Of a stretch of DNA of 64,000 bases, positions 34,246 to 42,708 are shown in pieces; within the stretch, counting starts at the first letter, position 1, and each line of letters opens with the position of its first letter. Both the position numbers and the translations under genes were made by a program. Source of the DNA: Natrinema thermotolerans DSM 11552 (lineage in GTDB: Archaea; Halobacteriota; Halobacteria; Halobacteriales; Natrialbaceae); contig AOIR01000048.1 in NCBI GenBank assembly GCA_000337115.1, forward strand, positions 156,019 through 220,018, read 5' to 3'. The notes beneath the pieces were generated by a model. It saw only the letters and a program-made list of their open reading frames with translations, ran no database searches and was not told where the DNA came from.

Positions 34246-34335
34246 GCGCAGGCAGGCCGTTCGCCACATCGTCATCGCGTCACTCGCCGGCCGAACGGCC
34301 GCGGATTTTTGCCCGTCGCGCTCGAGTCCACGAAC

Positions 34336-34614
34336 ATGACCGACCGAACCCGCGCACACGTTTTCGTCTCCGGAACGGTACAGGGCGTCTACTACCGAGC
34401 GAACACCCGTGACACGGCCCGGGAGAACGGCGTCGACGGCTGGGTGAAAAACCTCGAGAACGGTCGCGTCGAGGCGGTCTTCGAGGGCCCCGATGACGCC
34501 GTCGAAGCGATGGTCGAGTGGTGTCACACGGGCAGTCCCGCCGCCGAGGTCGACGACGTCACGGTCGAATACGAGGAGCCTCGAGACGAGGACGGGTTCG
34601 AGATCCGGTACTGA
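34336..34614 (+). CDS. acyP: Acylphosphatase
   Basis: 92 residues. The catalytic loop reads VFVSGTVQGVYYRANTRDTA, where the Arg of YYR binds phosphate. The catalytic Asn lies in GWVKNLENGRVEAVFEG. The fold and length (about 90 residues) match acylphosphatases, which hydrolyse acyl phosphates. It starts at ATG 34336, and the frame upstream has no homology. Monocistronic, probably housekeeping. Confidence 0.95.
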   Translation: MTDRTRAHVFVSGTVQGVYYRANTRDTARENGVDGWVKNLENGRVEAVFEGPDDAVEAMVEWCHTGSPAAEVDDVTVEYEEPRDEDGFEIRY

Positions 34615-34675
34615 ATCGTCGCTCGGAACGTTCGGTCGAGCGGTACCCCGTTTTCGCGGCCACCTCGGTGCCGAT

Positions 34676-34834
34676 TCAGCGACGCAGCGTCCGGATAGCG
34701 ACCGCGACGTACTCGATGAACGACACGGTCGGCGTTCCGGGCAGATGGATGTCGGGGTCCGGTTGTGCGAGCGGGGGGTCGTGAAATTCGTCGTCGGCGC
34801 TGTCGATCGGCTCGGTTGCTTCGAGCGTGTTCAT
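34676..34834 (-). CDS. Unannotated 52-residue small protein with leaderless promoter
   Basis: ATG 34832-34834 to TGA 34676-34678 on the minus strand. The product reads MNTLEATEPIDSADDEFHDP, then PLAQPDPDIHLPGTP and TVSFIEYVAVAIRTLRR. The first two-thirds is acidic and Pro-rich, and the end is a short amphipathic, basic helix. A TATA-like CATAAGTA lies on the minus strand at 34856-34863, 22-29 bp upstream, which is the spacing of leaderless genes. The composition is haloarchaeal and the frame would otherwise be unexplained non-coding DNA. I do not recognise a family. Confidence 0.5.
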   Translation of the reverse strand: MNTLEATEPIDSADDEFHDPPLAQPDPDIHLPGTPTVSFIEYVAVAIRTLRR

Positions 34835-34984
34835 GTGTTCGATACGGGTCGGGAGTACTTATGCGTTCAGAGTTATCGGGACGAAATTAAGTCGAATAAT
34901 CGTTATCGAGTCCGGGTCCCGCGGGCCGCGAGGGCACGTATCACGGACCGCGGGGGTGAGTAGACCGCTCGAGACGCCGTGGGT

Positions 34985-35563
34985 TCACTCGGCGTCGGAC
35001 AAATGAGCCGCGAGCCACGGCGGTTTCTCGGTATACGCCCACTTGGCCCAGTCGGCCTTCTCGCCGGCGTAGTAGGCGCGGTAGGCCGCGACCGGATCGC
35101 CGGGTCGTTTGTACTCCTCGGGCATCGCCTGGGGGCGTGGTGTCGGCTCCGCGGACGAGAACGCGATCGCGTCGACGTCGATGCGTTCGATGACCGTCCA
35201 GCTCGCGTGAGCCTCGTCCTTGTCGTAGCGTTCGACGAACTCCGCGTTGAGCGCCTCGGCGTGGTCGCGCAGCCGGAGCCAGTTGGCCCGCGATTCGGTT
35301 GCCCACCGCGTGACGGGGTGATCGACGTGAGTCGACCCGTAGAGGAACTCGGCCTCGTAGCCGTTCTCGCGGGCGGCAGTACACAGGACCTGGGCGGCCT
35401 CGAGTAGCAGCTTGTTGACGTGCTGGTCGCAGTGGTACCGCGCCGCGAGGCGAGGGTCCTCGTCGAGCCAGAAGACGTTCACGGACGGGCTGGGGTCCGC
35501 GTCGGTTTCAGGCTGCCGGTCGTCCGCAATCTTCACCAGTCGGCCGGTCGAATCAGTAGCCAT
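34985..35563 (-). CDS. Phage-type conserved protein of unknown function
   Basis: 192 residues from ATG 35561-35563, or 165 from a GTG at 35480-35482. The GTG version begins MNVFWLDEDP, then RLAARYHCDQHVNKLLLEAA, which resembles a widespread phage and bacterial family that opens with the same D-x-H-V-x-K element. Later motifs include DHPVTRWATESRANWLRLRD, HAEALNAEF and ADWAKWAYTEKPPW. The extra 27 residues of the ATG version are acidic with no homology I can see, and its start overlaps that of Nnr. No catalytic assignment is possible; nucleic-acid related activity is only a guess. Confidence 0.75.
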   Translation of the reverse strand: MATDSTGRLVKIADDRQPETDADPSPSVNVFWLDEDPRLAARYHCDQHVNKLLLEAAQVLCTAARENGYEAEFLYGSTHVDHPVTRWATESRANWLRLRDHAEALNAEFVERYDKDEAHASWTVIERIDVDAIAFSSAEPTPRPQAMPEEYKRPGDPVAAYRAYYAGEKADWAKWAYTEKPPWLAAHLSDAE

Positions 35564-36989
35564 GGTTACAGGCGAACGGATGGCCGCCGTCGACGAGAAC
35601 GCCGCGTCGCTTGGCGTCCCGCGAAAGCAGTTGATGGAGTCGAGCGGGGGCGCCGTCGCTCGCGCGGTCCGCGAGGTCGCGGAACCGGGTGCGAGCGTTA
35701 CCATCGTCGCCGGACGTGGCAACAACGGTGGGGACGCGTTCGTCGCGGCCCGGTTTCTCGATGAATACGACGTAACGACACTGTTGCTGGGCCGGGCCGA
35801 GCGGATCGGCACCGAGATCGCTCGCGAGAACTGGGCGGCCCTCCAGCGGGCCGACTACGAGACACACGAGATCACGGACTCGAGCGGGATCAACCTCCCC
35901 GAGGCGGACGTGATCGTCGATGCGATGCTCGGGACGGGAATCAGCGGCGAGTTGCGGGAACCGGCCGCCACCGCGGCCGCGGCGATCAACGCCGCCGACG
36001 CGACGGTCGTCTCGGTCGACGTCCCCTCCGGGTTTGACGCCGACGGCGGCGACCACGCCGACAACGGCGTCGAAGCCGATCGGGTCGTCACCTTCCACGA
36101 CACGAAGCCGGGACTCGACGACCTCGAGGCGGCCGTCACGGTCGCGGACATCGGCATCCCGGCCGCCGCCGAGCGGTTCGTCGGCCCCGGTGACGTGGCC
36201 CTCGCGCGACCGGACGGTCGCGAAGGTCGACCCAACGTCATCGGCGGCGGTCCCTACACCGGCGCGCCGGCGCTGGCCGCACAGGCGGCCCTGCGGGCCG
36301 GCGCGGAACTGTCCTTCGTCGCCGCCCCCGATTCCGTCGCCGGCGAGATACAGGGCTACAGCGAGGACCTGATCGTCCAGCCCTACGACAGCGAGGTTCT
36401 GACGCCCGATGTGGCCGACGACCTGCTCGAGACGGCCGAGCGCTACGACAACGTCGTCGTCATCGGCCCCGGCCTCGGGACCGCCGACGAGACCCTCGAG
36501 GCGACTCGTCAGTTCCTCTCGGCCTACACGGGCCGGGCGGTCGTCGACGCCGACGCGCTCGCGGTCGTCCCCGAGTTAGAGACCGACGCGACGCTGGTCT
36601 GTACGCCCAACCGGGGCGAACTGGCACGGATGGGCGGCCCGGACACCGACGATCTGGCGGCCGCGGCCGACGAGATCGAGGCGTTCGCGGCCGATCTGGG
36701 ACACGTCGTCCTCGCGAAGGGTGCAAACGACGTGATCACCGACGGCGAGCGGACCCGGATCAGTCGCTCGGGCACCGTCGGCATGAAAGTCGGCGGCACC
36801 GGCGACACGCTCGCCGGGATCGTCGCGGCGCTGCTCGAGCATGCCGACCCGCTCGAGGCCGCCGCGGCGGGCGCTCAGGTTAACGGGCTCGCGGGCGAAC
36901 GCCTCGCCGAGCGCGACGACTACGGCCTCCTCGCGTCGGAACTGGTCGGGGAACTCCCGGGGGTCCTCTGGGGTGGTGACGATGAGTGA
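35562..36989 (+). CDS. nnr: Bifunctional NAD(P)H-hydrate epimerase/dehydratase
   Basis: 475 residues from ATG 35562 (MVTGERMAAVDENAASLGVP), the usual start of the family. Residues 1-210 are the YjeF_N epimerase domain (VTIVAGRGNNGGDAFVAARF). Residues 225-475 are the YjeF_C ADP-dependent dehydratase domain (VVIGPGLGTADETLEATRQF, VLAKGANDVITDG and SGTVGMKVGGTGDTLAGIVA). Together they repair damaged NAD(P)H. The start codon overlaps that of the divergent gene by two bases (CATG at 35561-35564). The stop overlaps the moaC start. Confidence 0.95.
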   Translation: MVTGERMAAVDENAASLGVPRKQLMESSGGAVARAVREVAEPGASVTIVAGRGNNGGDAFVAARFLDEYDVTTLLLGRAERIGTEIARENWAALQRADYETHEITDSSGINLPEADVIVDAMLGTGISGELREPAATAAAAINAADATVVSVDVPSGFDADGGDHADNGVEADRVVTFHDTKPGLDDLEAAVTVADIGIPAAAERFVGPGDVALARPDGREGRPNVIGGGPYTGAPALAAQAALRAGAELSFVAAPDSVAGEIQGYSEDLIVQPYDSEVLTPDVADDLLETAERYDNVVVIGPGLGTADETLEATRQFLSAYTGRAVVDADALAVVPELETDATLVCTPNRGELARMGGPDTDDLAAAADEIEAFAADLGHVVLAKGANDVITDGERTRISRSGTVGMKVGGTGDTLAGIVAALLEHADPLEAAAAGAQVNGLAGERLAERDDYGLLASELVGELPGVLWGGDDE

Positions 36990-37497
36990 CGACCGCTTGG
37001 CCGACAGTGCGGACGAAGGTAGCGCCGACGATCTCACGCATACCACCGAGGACGGGGACGTCCAGATGGTCGATGTCGGCGACAAGCCCGACAGCGAGCG
37101 CCGCGCGGTCGCAGCCGGCGAGATCCGCCTGCAGCCCGCGACGATCGAGGCGATCCGGGCCGACGAGGTCGGCAAGGGCGACGTCCTCGCGACTGCCCGC
37201 GTCGGCGCGATCCAGGCCGTCAAACACACCTGGGAGACGATCCCGATGTGTCACCAGATCCCGATCACGAACGTCGATACCGAGTTCGCCCTCGACGAGG
37301 ACCGGATCGAACTCCGGGTCACCGTCGAGACCACCGGCAAGACCGGCTGCGAGATGGAGGCCCTCGAGGGCGTGACGACCGGCCTGAACGTCGTCTGGGA
37401 CATGGTCAAGGCCGTGGAAAAGGACGCGGACGGACAGTACCCCGACACCGGGATCGAGGACGTTCGAGTCCTCGAGAAGGAAAAGCGGCAGGCGTAG
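36982..37497 (+). CDS. moaC: Cyclic pyranopterin monophosphate synthase MoaC
   Basis: 171 residues. After an acidic leader comes the MoaC core: DVQMVDVGDKPDSERRAVAA, VGAIQAVKHTWETIPMCHQI (active-site loop with KHT), VDTEFALDEDRIELRVTVET and TGKTGCEMEALEGVTTGLNV. MoaC makes cyclic pyranopterin monophosphate, the second intermediate of molybdopterin. Its ATG lies eight bases before the end of nnr, so the two are co-translated. Length is normal for haloarchaeal MoaC. No other Moa gene is in the window. Confidence 0.95.
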   Translation: MSDDRLADSADEGSADDLTHTTEDGDVQMVDVGDKPDSERRAVAAGEIRLQPATIEAIRADEVGKGDVLATARVGAIQAVKHTWETIPMCHQIPITNVDTEFALDEDRIELRVTVETTGKTGCEMEALEGVTTGLNVVWDMVKAVEKDADGQYPDTGIEDVRVLEKEKRQA

Positions 37498-37503
37498 TCA
37501 CGG

Positions 37504-38529
37504 ATGACGCTCGAGACGCGACTCACTGACCTGCTCGGAATCGAGTACCCGATCGTCCAGGCACCGATCGGCAGCGCGACCACACCGGAACTCGCGGCCG
37601 CCATCTCGAACGCCGGCGGGCTCGGTCACCTCGCGGTCACGTGGCGCGACCGCGAGGAAACGCGGCGAGCGATCCGCGAGACCCGCGGGCTGACCGACGA
37701 CCCGTTCGCAGTCAACCTCGTGCTGGACGAAGCGACGACGGCCATCGACACCGCCGACCACCTCGAGGCCGTTCTCGATGCGGGCGCGCCGATCGTCACC
37801 CTCTCGTTCGGCGATACCGCTCCGTACGTCGATCGGATCCACGAGGCAGGCGCGGTCGTCACCCGGACGGTCGGCAGCGCCGAGGCGGCCCGCGACGCCG
37901 TCGACGCCGGCGTCGATGCCGTCGTCACGCAGGGCCTCGAGGCCGGCGGTCACGTCCAGAGCGAGGTCGCGACGACGGCACTCGTGCCGCGGGTCGCGGA
38001 CGCGGTCGGCGACGAGGTCCCGGTCGTCGCGGCCGGCGGGATCGCCGACGGCCGAGGGATCGCCGCCGCGCTCGCGCTCGGGGCCGACGGCGCGTGGCTC
38101 GGGACTCGATTCGTCGCGAGCGAGGAGGCGCGCGTTCACGACGAGTACCGGCGGCGGCTCCGCGAGAGCGACGAGACTGATACCGCCTATACGACGCTGT
38201 TCGACAAGGGCTGGCCGGGGACGCCGCATCGGGTCCTCGAGAACGAGACGCTCGAGCGCTGGCGCGAGGCCGGCGAACCGCCCGCCGGCGAGCGACCGGG
38301 CGAAGACGAGGTCGTCGCGCGGACCGACAGCGGTGACGGTGCCCCCATCGAACGCTACGACGAGGCGCTCGCGACGCCCGGCGTCGAGGGCGACGTCGAA
38401 TCGATGGCGCTGTTTGCCGGCCAGAGCGTCGGATTGACGAACGACGTTCGTCCCGCAGGAGAGATCGTCGCGGAACTCGCCGCGGAAACGGCGGACGCGA
38501 TTTCAGAACTCCCGGGGAGTGCAGACTGA
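37504..38529 (+). CDS. Nitronate monooxygenase family flavoprotein
   Basis: 341 residues, a TIM-barrel FMN enzyme. Key motifs are IEYPIVQAPIGSATTPELAA at the N-terminus, AGGLGHLAVTWRDRE, VTQGLEAGGHVQSEVA, and the phosphate-binding AAGGIADGRGIAAALALGAD, then GAWLGTRFVASEEA. The catalytic His of NMO class I is expected in the GGH element. It would oxidise nitronates or related acids; the natural substrate is unknown. It starts 7 bp after moaC, so it may share an operon with nnr and moaC. Confidence 0.9.
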   Translation: MTLETRLTDLLGIEYPIVQAPIGSATTPELAAAISNAGGLGHLAVTWRDREETRRAIRETRGLTDDPFAVNLVLDEATTAIDTADHLEAVLDAGAPIVTLSFGDTAPYVDRIHEAGAVVTRTVGSAEAARDAVDAGVDAVVTQGLEAGGHVQSEVATTALVPRVADAVGDEVPVVAAGGIADGRGIAAALALGADGAWLGTRFVASEEARVHDEYRRRLRESDETDTAYTTLFDKGWPGTPHRVLENETLERWREAGEPPAGERPGEDEVVARTDSGDGAPIERYDEALATPGVEGDVESMALFAGQSVGLTNDVRPAGEIVAELAAETADAISELPGSAD

Positions 38530-38565
38530 GTCGCGTTCGAACGCAGAACGAAGCGACGACTGTCG

Positions 38566-39309
38566 TTACAGGTCCATCCCGCCGTTGACGTCGATCACTT
38601 CGCCGGTCACGTACGAGGAGTCCTTGCTGGCGAGGAATCGAACTACTGCGGCGATGTCTTCGACCTCCGCCAGTCGCTCGAGGGGGATCCCCGCGATGAT
38701 CCGGTCTAACACCTTGTCCGGGACGCTCTCGAGCATATCGGTAGCGGTAAAGCCCGGCGCGACGCAGTTGGCCGTCGATCCCCCCTTCGCGAGTTCGAGG
38801 GCGATCGTCCGCGTGAAGCCGAACATCCCGCTTTTCGCGGCCGCGTAGTTTGCCTGGCCGTAGTTGCCCTGTTTGCCGACGACGCTCGAGATGTTGATCA
38901 ATCGACCCTCCTCGGCGTTCCAGAGGTCGTCGTAAAACAGTTGGGTACAGTTGAACATGCCGCCCAGATTGACGTCCATCACGCGGTTCCACTCCTCGGG
39001 GGACATCTCGGTGAACTGTTTGTCGGCTGTGATGCCGGCGTTGTTCACGAGGACGTCCGCCGGGCCGAACGCCTCGTGGCAGACCTCGACCATGTTCTCG
39101 ACCGCCGCACGGTCGGAGACGTCGGCCTGAGCCGCGACCGCCGAGCCGCCGGCCGATTCGATGGCGTCGACTGCCTCGTAGGCCTCGCCCTCCGACGATC
39201 GGTAGTTGATGACGACGTTCGCTCCCTCCTCGCCGAGGTACTCGGCGATGCCGCGACCGATCCCCTTCGCCGAGCCCGTAATAACGCAGGTGCGACCATC
39301 CATGGACAT
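38566..39309 (-). CDS. SDR-family 3-oxoacyl/acetoacetyl-CoA reductase (PhaB/FabG-like)
   Basis: 247 residues. The Rossmann NADPH loop is TGSAKGIGRGIAEYLG, the NAG motif is DVLVNNAGITADKQF, and the catalytic triad is Ser (INISSVVGK) with YAAAKSG (Tyr and Lys). The tail VTGEVIDVNGGMDL is characteristic of FabG/PhaB. It supplies (R)-3-hydroxyacyl-CoA; proximity to phaC points to polymer synthesis. A TATA-like GTTATTTA lies about 30 bp upstream, so it has its own promoter in addition to any read-through from phaC. An in-frame ATG two codons later could also be the start. Confidence 0.9.
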   Translation of the reverse strand: MSMDGRTCVITGSAKGIGRGIAEYLGEEGANVVINYRSSEGEAYEAVDAIESAGGSAVAAQADVSDRAAVENMVEVCHEAFGPADVLVNNAGITADKQFTEMSPEEWNRVMDVNLGGMFNCTQLFYDDLWNAEEGRLINISSVVGKQGNYGQANYAAAKSGMFGFTRTIALELAKGGSTANCVAPGFTATDMLESVPDKVLDRIIAGIPLERLAEVEDIAAVVRFLASKDSSYVTGEVIDVNGGMDL

Positions 39310-39425
39310 AACTCACACATTCAACGTCCGATGGTAAATAACGACCTGTTAGCTATCAATACAGTGAGTGCAAACGACCGGAGGGCGACCGGGGCGATCG
39401 GACCGCCCCATCGTCGACACCGGCC

Positions 39426-41003
39426 TCAGCGCTCTCGAGCCTGGTCGATCCAGTCTTCGACTCGAGTCGGCGAGATCCCGGTTTCGGCGGCGAGGTCGGC
39501 GGCATCGGCGTTGGCCAACTCCGCGAACGTCTCGATCCGGGCCTCGGCGAGCGCCGCTGCGTAGGCGTCGCCGATGCCCCGGAGATCGGTGAGATCGTCG
39601 GGTTCGGACGCGATCTCCGAGGCCGCGTCCTCGCCAGCGACCTCCTCGACGACGTCCTCGTCGACGGTCATCTCGCCCGGCTCGGCCGGTTCCGCCTGAA
39701 CGTCCCCCTCGCCGCGATCGGCGATCTCCGCGTCCGAGCGATCCTGACCGTGGAACTCGCTCGTCTCGGCGTCGATATCCGTCCCCGACTCGACGTCGAT
39801 GCCGCCGTCGGCGAGGTCGCTGGCACCCGATTCGTTGCCGGCGACGTCCTCGGCCAGCGCCGCGTCCGCGGCGTTGGGGTCGGTCGACCGATCCGAGGTA
39901 CGTGACCCTTCATCCGTCCCGTTCGAGCGCGCCTCGAACCAGTCACAGACCTCCGGCCAGAGTTCCGCGTGGCTTCGCGAGGAGACGGACATGCCGATGT
40001 GGCCCGTCGCGAACTCGAGGATCTCGGTGTCGTCCGAGGCGATCTCGTCGTTGAACGGTTTGGAGGCCGCCGGCGGGATGAGGTGGTCGTACTCCGCGAC
40101 GATCTGGAGGACGGGCATGTCGATGTTGGCCAGATCGACGTGTTCGCCGCCCAACCGGAGTTCGTTTGCGTAGAGCTTGTTCTCCTGATAGATGTCGTGG
40201 ATGAACTCCTCGTAGGCCTCGCCGGCCACGTCGATCCCCTCCGCCAGCCAGCGCTCCATCCGGGCGAAGTTCTCGACGAAGTCCTCGTCTTCCATGTTGT
40301 CGTAAAACGTGACGTACTTGGTCACGTTGTTCTGGACCGGATCCATCAGGGCGAAGCCGACGTCCAAGAACTCGGCGGGAACGTTGTCGAACGTCGCCGT
40401 GACCGTCTCGGGGTCGTAGTAGTCCTCGCTGCCCCACAGCTCGAGGACGCCGCCGTCGCCGTCGAAGCAGAGCCCGGCGGCCATCAGCGCCAAGTTCTCG
40501 ACTTTCTCGGGAGACAAGGAGGCGTACATGGCCGACATCGTCCCGCCCATGCAGTAGCCGAGGATGTTGATCGCGTCCAGTCCGGAGCGATCCCGAACCA
40601 CGTCGACGCAGTTGTCGATATACCGGTTGACGTAGTCGTCGAGACCGAGCGTCCGATCCAGCTTGGAGGGTTCGCCCCAGTCGATCAGGTAGACGTCGAA
40701 GCCGGCCTCGAGCAGCGTCTGGACCACCGAACGGTCCGGCTGGAGATCGAGGATGTAGGGCTTGTTGATCAGCGCGTAGACGATGAGGATGGGGATGTCG
40801 TGTTGCTCCTCCGTCATCGGCTTGTAGTGGAGGAGTTCGAGCTTGTTCTCCTCGTAGACGACCTCGCTGGGCGTTTGCCCGACCCCGACGTTCTCGACGG
40901 TTTCGGTCCGGTCGGGTGCGACGCTGCTTTTCTCGGCCAGGTCGGCGGTCGCCTCCCAGGCCTGCCGTTGCATGTTCAGGGCGGTTGCGAAGGGGTTCTT
41001 CAT
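39426..41003 (-). CDS. phaC: PHA synthase class III, subunit PhaC, with extra C-terminal domain
   Basis: 525 residues. The alpha/beta-hydrolase core (residues 1-365) has the PhaC lipase-like box [15 protein letters not shown] with nucleophile Cys151, the Asp motif around [12 protein letters not shown] and the catalytic His near [14 protein letters not shown]. Residues about 370-525 are added: an acidic linker ([20 protein letters not shown]) and a helix-hairpin-helix-like domain ([20 protein letters not shown], then TFAELANAD). This extension is longer than in bacterial class III enzymes. The start codon overlaps the phaE stop. It polymerises (R)-hydroxyacyl-CoA. Confidence 0.95.
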   Translation of the reverse strand: MKNPFATALNMQRQAWEATADLAEKSSVAPDRTETVENVGVGQTPSEVVYEENKLELLHYKPMTEEQHDIPILIVYALINKPYILDLQPDRSVVQTLLEAGFDVYLIDWGEPSKLDRTLGLDDYVNRYIDNCVDVVRDRSGLDAINILGYCMGGTMSAMYASLSPEKVENLALMAAGLCFDGDGGVLELWGSEDYYDPETVTATFDNVPAEFLDVGFALMDPVQNNVTKYVTFYDNMEDEDFVENFARMERWLAEGIDVAGEAYEEFIHDIYQENKLYANELRLGGEHVDLANIDMPVLQIVAEYDHLIPPAASKPFNDEIASDDTEILEFATGHIGMSVSSRSHAELWPEVCDWFEARSNGTDEGSRTSDRSTDPNAADAALAEDVAGNESGASDLADGGIDVESGTDIDAETSEFHGQDRSDAEIADRGEGDVQAEPAEPGEMTVDEDVVEEVAGEDAASEIASEPDDLTDLRGIGDAYAAALAEARIETFAELANADAADLAAETGISPTRVEDWIDQARER

Positions 41004-41548
41004 TGCTCCTCTAGGTGGTCGAGAACGCGGTCGAGTTTCTGCTCGACGGCGTGCTGGCGGCGCTCGAGTTCGACGAGCCGATCCCCGACCTCGACGATGT
41101 CGTCCTCGGTCGCGAAGCCGAGCGTGTGCAGCGTCTCCTGAGCCGCCTCGTCGGCCTGCTGTTGCAGTTCGAGGACGTCGCCGACGGTCTCGCCGGTCAT
41201 CTTGGCGAACGCGGTCGTCGACATCACGTCCTTGAACGCCTCGTTGGCCGTGTTGAGCCAGATGTCACGGAACTCCTCGATGTCGACGTCCTCGCCCTCG
41301 AGCTGGTCGTTCATCCGATCGACCATCTGCTGGGAGGCGTTCATCCACGTCTCGTAGGCACGGGCATAGCCCTCGACGCCGTCGGAGAGTTCCTCGTCCT
41401 CGCTCAGTTCGCCGACGCTTTCGGACCAGCGCTCGACGAACTGGGCCTGCGCTTCCATGTTGTCCTCGAGTGCGTCGAGGAACTGCTCGTTCCACTGTTC
41501 GGCGAACGCGCTCCAGTCTCCTGCCTGGGGCTGGTGTTGGTCTGACAT
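41000..41548 (-). CDS. phaE: PHA synthase class III, subunit PhaE
   Basis: 182 residues, almost wholly alpha-helical and acidic. The archaeal PhaE hallmark ([19 protein letters not shown], then [20 protein letters not shown]) lies in the second half, followed by a coiled-coil ([20 protein letters not shown]). It forms the heteromer required for PhaC activity. The stop overlaps the phaC start (ATGA), giving coupled production of the two subunits. It follows phaP by 44 bp. Confidence 0.93.
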   Translation of the reverse strand: MSDQHQPQAGDWSAFAEQWNEQFLDALEDNMEAQAQFVERWSESVGELSEDEELSDGVEGYARAYETWMNASQQMVDRMNDQLEGEDVDIEEFRDIWLNTANEAFKDVMSTTAFAKMTGETVGDVLELQQQADEAAQETLHTLGFATEDDIVEVGDRLVELERRQHAVEQKLDRVLDHLEEQ

Positions 41549-41592
41549 ATACGGAAATTGGGGATGGTGGGTGAAAAACGGGTGGGCCTAAT

Positions 41593-42078
41593 TCAGGCCG
41601 ACGCGTCGAACTCGTCGGCGGCGGTCTCGACGTCCTCGGCGACCGCTTCGACGTTCTCCTCGACCTGCTCGTGGGCCTCGAGGGCGGCGTCGAACGACGA
41701 GTCGACGACTTCGGAGTAGTTCGCGGCGAACTCCTCGTAGGCGAGTTCGGACTCCTCGAGGGCCTCGAGGACGGCCTCGAGCGACTGCGACTGGGCCTCG
41801 GTCGCGGAATCGAAGCTCTCGTCGACGAGATCGCGGAGGTCGTCGAACTCGGCGGCCTCTTCGGGCATCGACGCTTCGAGGGCGTCGAAATAGGCGTGGA
41901 TCGCGCCCTTGGTCAGTTCGGCGTTGGACTCGGCCAGCGATCCCGACGTCTCGACGACGTCGGCGACGGCGCTGATCGAGGTCTGCTGGGCCTCGAGGGC
42001 CTCGTGGGCGAACGACTGGCTTTGTTCGAGTGCGGTGCGCTGTGCGTCGAAGACTGCGGTGAATGGGTTCTGAGTCAT
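41593..42078 (-). CDS. phaP: Phasin, PHA granule-associated protein
   Basis: 161 residues, an amphipathic all-helical protein with heptad-like Ala/Glu pattern (for example TSISAVADVVETSGSLAESN and ALEAHEQVEENVEAVAEDVE). The N-terminus MTQNPFTAVFDAQRTALEQS matches haloarchaeal phasins that coat polymer granules. The start ATG (42076-42078) overlaps the stop of phaR by four bases, so expression is coupled to the regulator. Phasin stabilises granules and limits their coalescence. Confidence 0.9.
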   Translation of the reverse strand: MTQNPFTAVFDAQRTALEQSQSFAHEALEAQQTSISAVADVVETSGSLAESNAELTKGAIHAYFDALEASMPEEAAEFDDLRDLVDESFDSATEAQSQSLEAVLEALEESELAYEEFAANYSEVVDSSFDAALEAHEQVEENVEAVAEDVETAADEFDASA

Positions 42079-42395
42079 GATTGATCCTCTCGGTTGCGTT
42101 TGACGGGGACGACGATCGTCTGGACGATATCGCCCTCCTCGATGTCGAGGGCGTCCCGTTCGGGTTCGGGAATGCTGATCCGACCGCCGCTTTGGACGCG
42201 GGCCTTGAACGTCGCCGTACCCATGTTCATCGGGCCAAAGGCCGACGTATCCTCGAGCGGGTTCGCCGAACTGGCCTGGAGCAACTGTTTCATCATCTCC
42301 TGCTGGGACTGGGCAACCTGCTCGCCCGCTTCCTGCATCTGCTCGGTAAACATGGCAGGCGGGAACCAGGGCGATCGGTCGGAGTCGTCCGTCAT
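42075..42395 (-). CDS. phaR: AbrB-type regulator of the PHA locus (PhaR-like)
   Basis: 106 residues. An N-terminal part of about 60 residues is amphipathic helix (PPAMFTEQMQEAGEQVAQSQ, then QEMMKQLLQ), suited to binding granules or phasin. The C-terminal 45 residues form an AbrB/SpoVT fold (ATFKARVQSGGRISIPEPER, DALDIEEGDIVQTIVVPV). The same arrangement is reported for PhaR in Haloferax mediterranei, which represses phaRP. Start at ATG 42393-42395, about 25-30 bp from a TATA-like CTTATG. Overlapping inverted repeats stand just behind that box. The gene heads the operon phaR-phaP-phaE-phaC. Confidence 0.88.
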   Translation of the reverse strand: MTDDSDRSPWFPPAMFTEQMQEAGEQVAQSQQEMMKQLLQASSANPLEDTSAFGPMNMGTATFKARVQSGGRISIPEPERDALDIEEGDIVQTIVVPVKRNREDQS

Positions 42396-42416
42396 CAACA
42401 GTCTCTTGGATCGCGG

Positions 42417-42463
42417 ACAGCATAAGACTTTCCACTAGATACCATCTAGTACCAGCAGATGGT
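42417..42463 (-). promoter_or_regulatory. phaR promoter with overlapping palindromic operators
   Basis: On the minus strand a TATA-like TCTTATG lies at about 42420-42427, about 28 bp from the phaR ATG. Just upstream, ACTAGAT (42434-42440) and ATCTAGT (42444-42450) form a perfect inverted repeat with a 3-nt spacer. ACCATCT (42441-42447) and AGATGGT (42457-42463) form a second, overlapping one. The placement at the BRE/upstream edge of a PhaR gene suggests autoregulatory binding sites; binding is inference. Confidence 0.55.
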
Positions 42464-42708
42464 TTCAGGGGGTTCGAAGTGGGTCACTCCGGGCCATGTC
42501 GCCGACCCGTCCGGACGGTCCCCGTCTCGAGCGAGTCCCATCGGTGCCGACCGCTCGCCGATCACGACCGTCATGGCGACGGGATGACCGGCGAATACGA
42601 CCGAGTCGTAATCGAGTTTTACGGCGATTTGTGGCCAGTAACACGGGCTTGGATCGGCCGGAATGCAGCCAAAGAAGTCATATACGTCCCTCGCTTAGCC
42701 GCTCGTAG

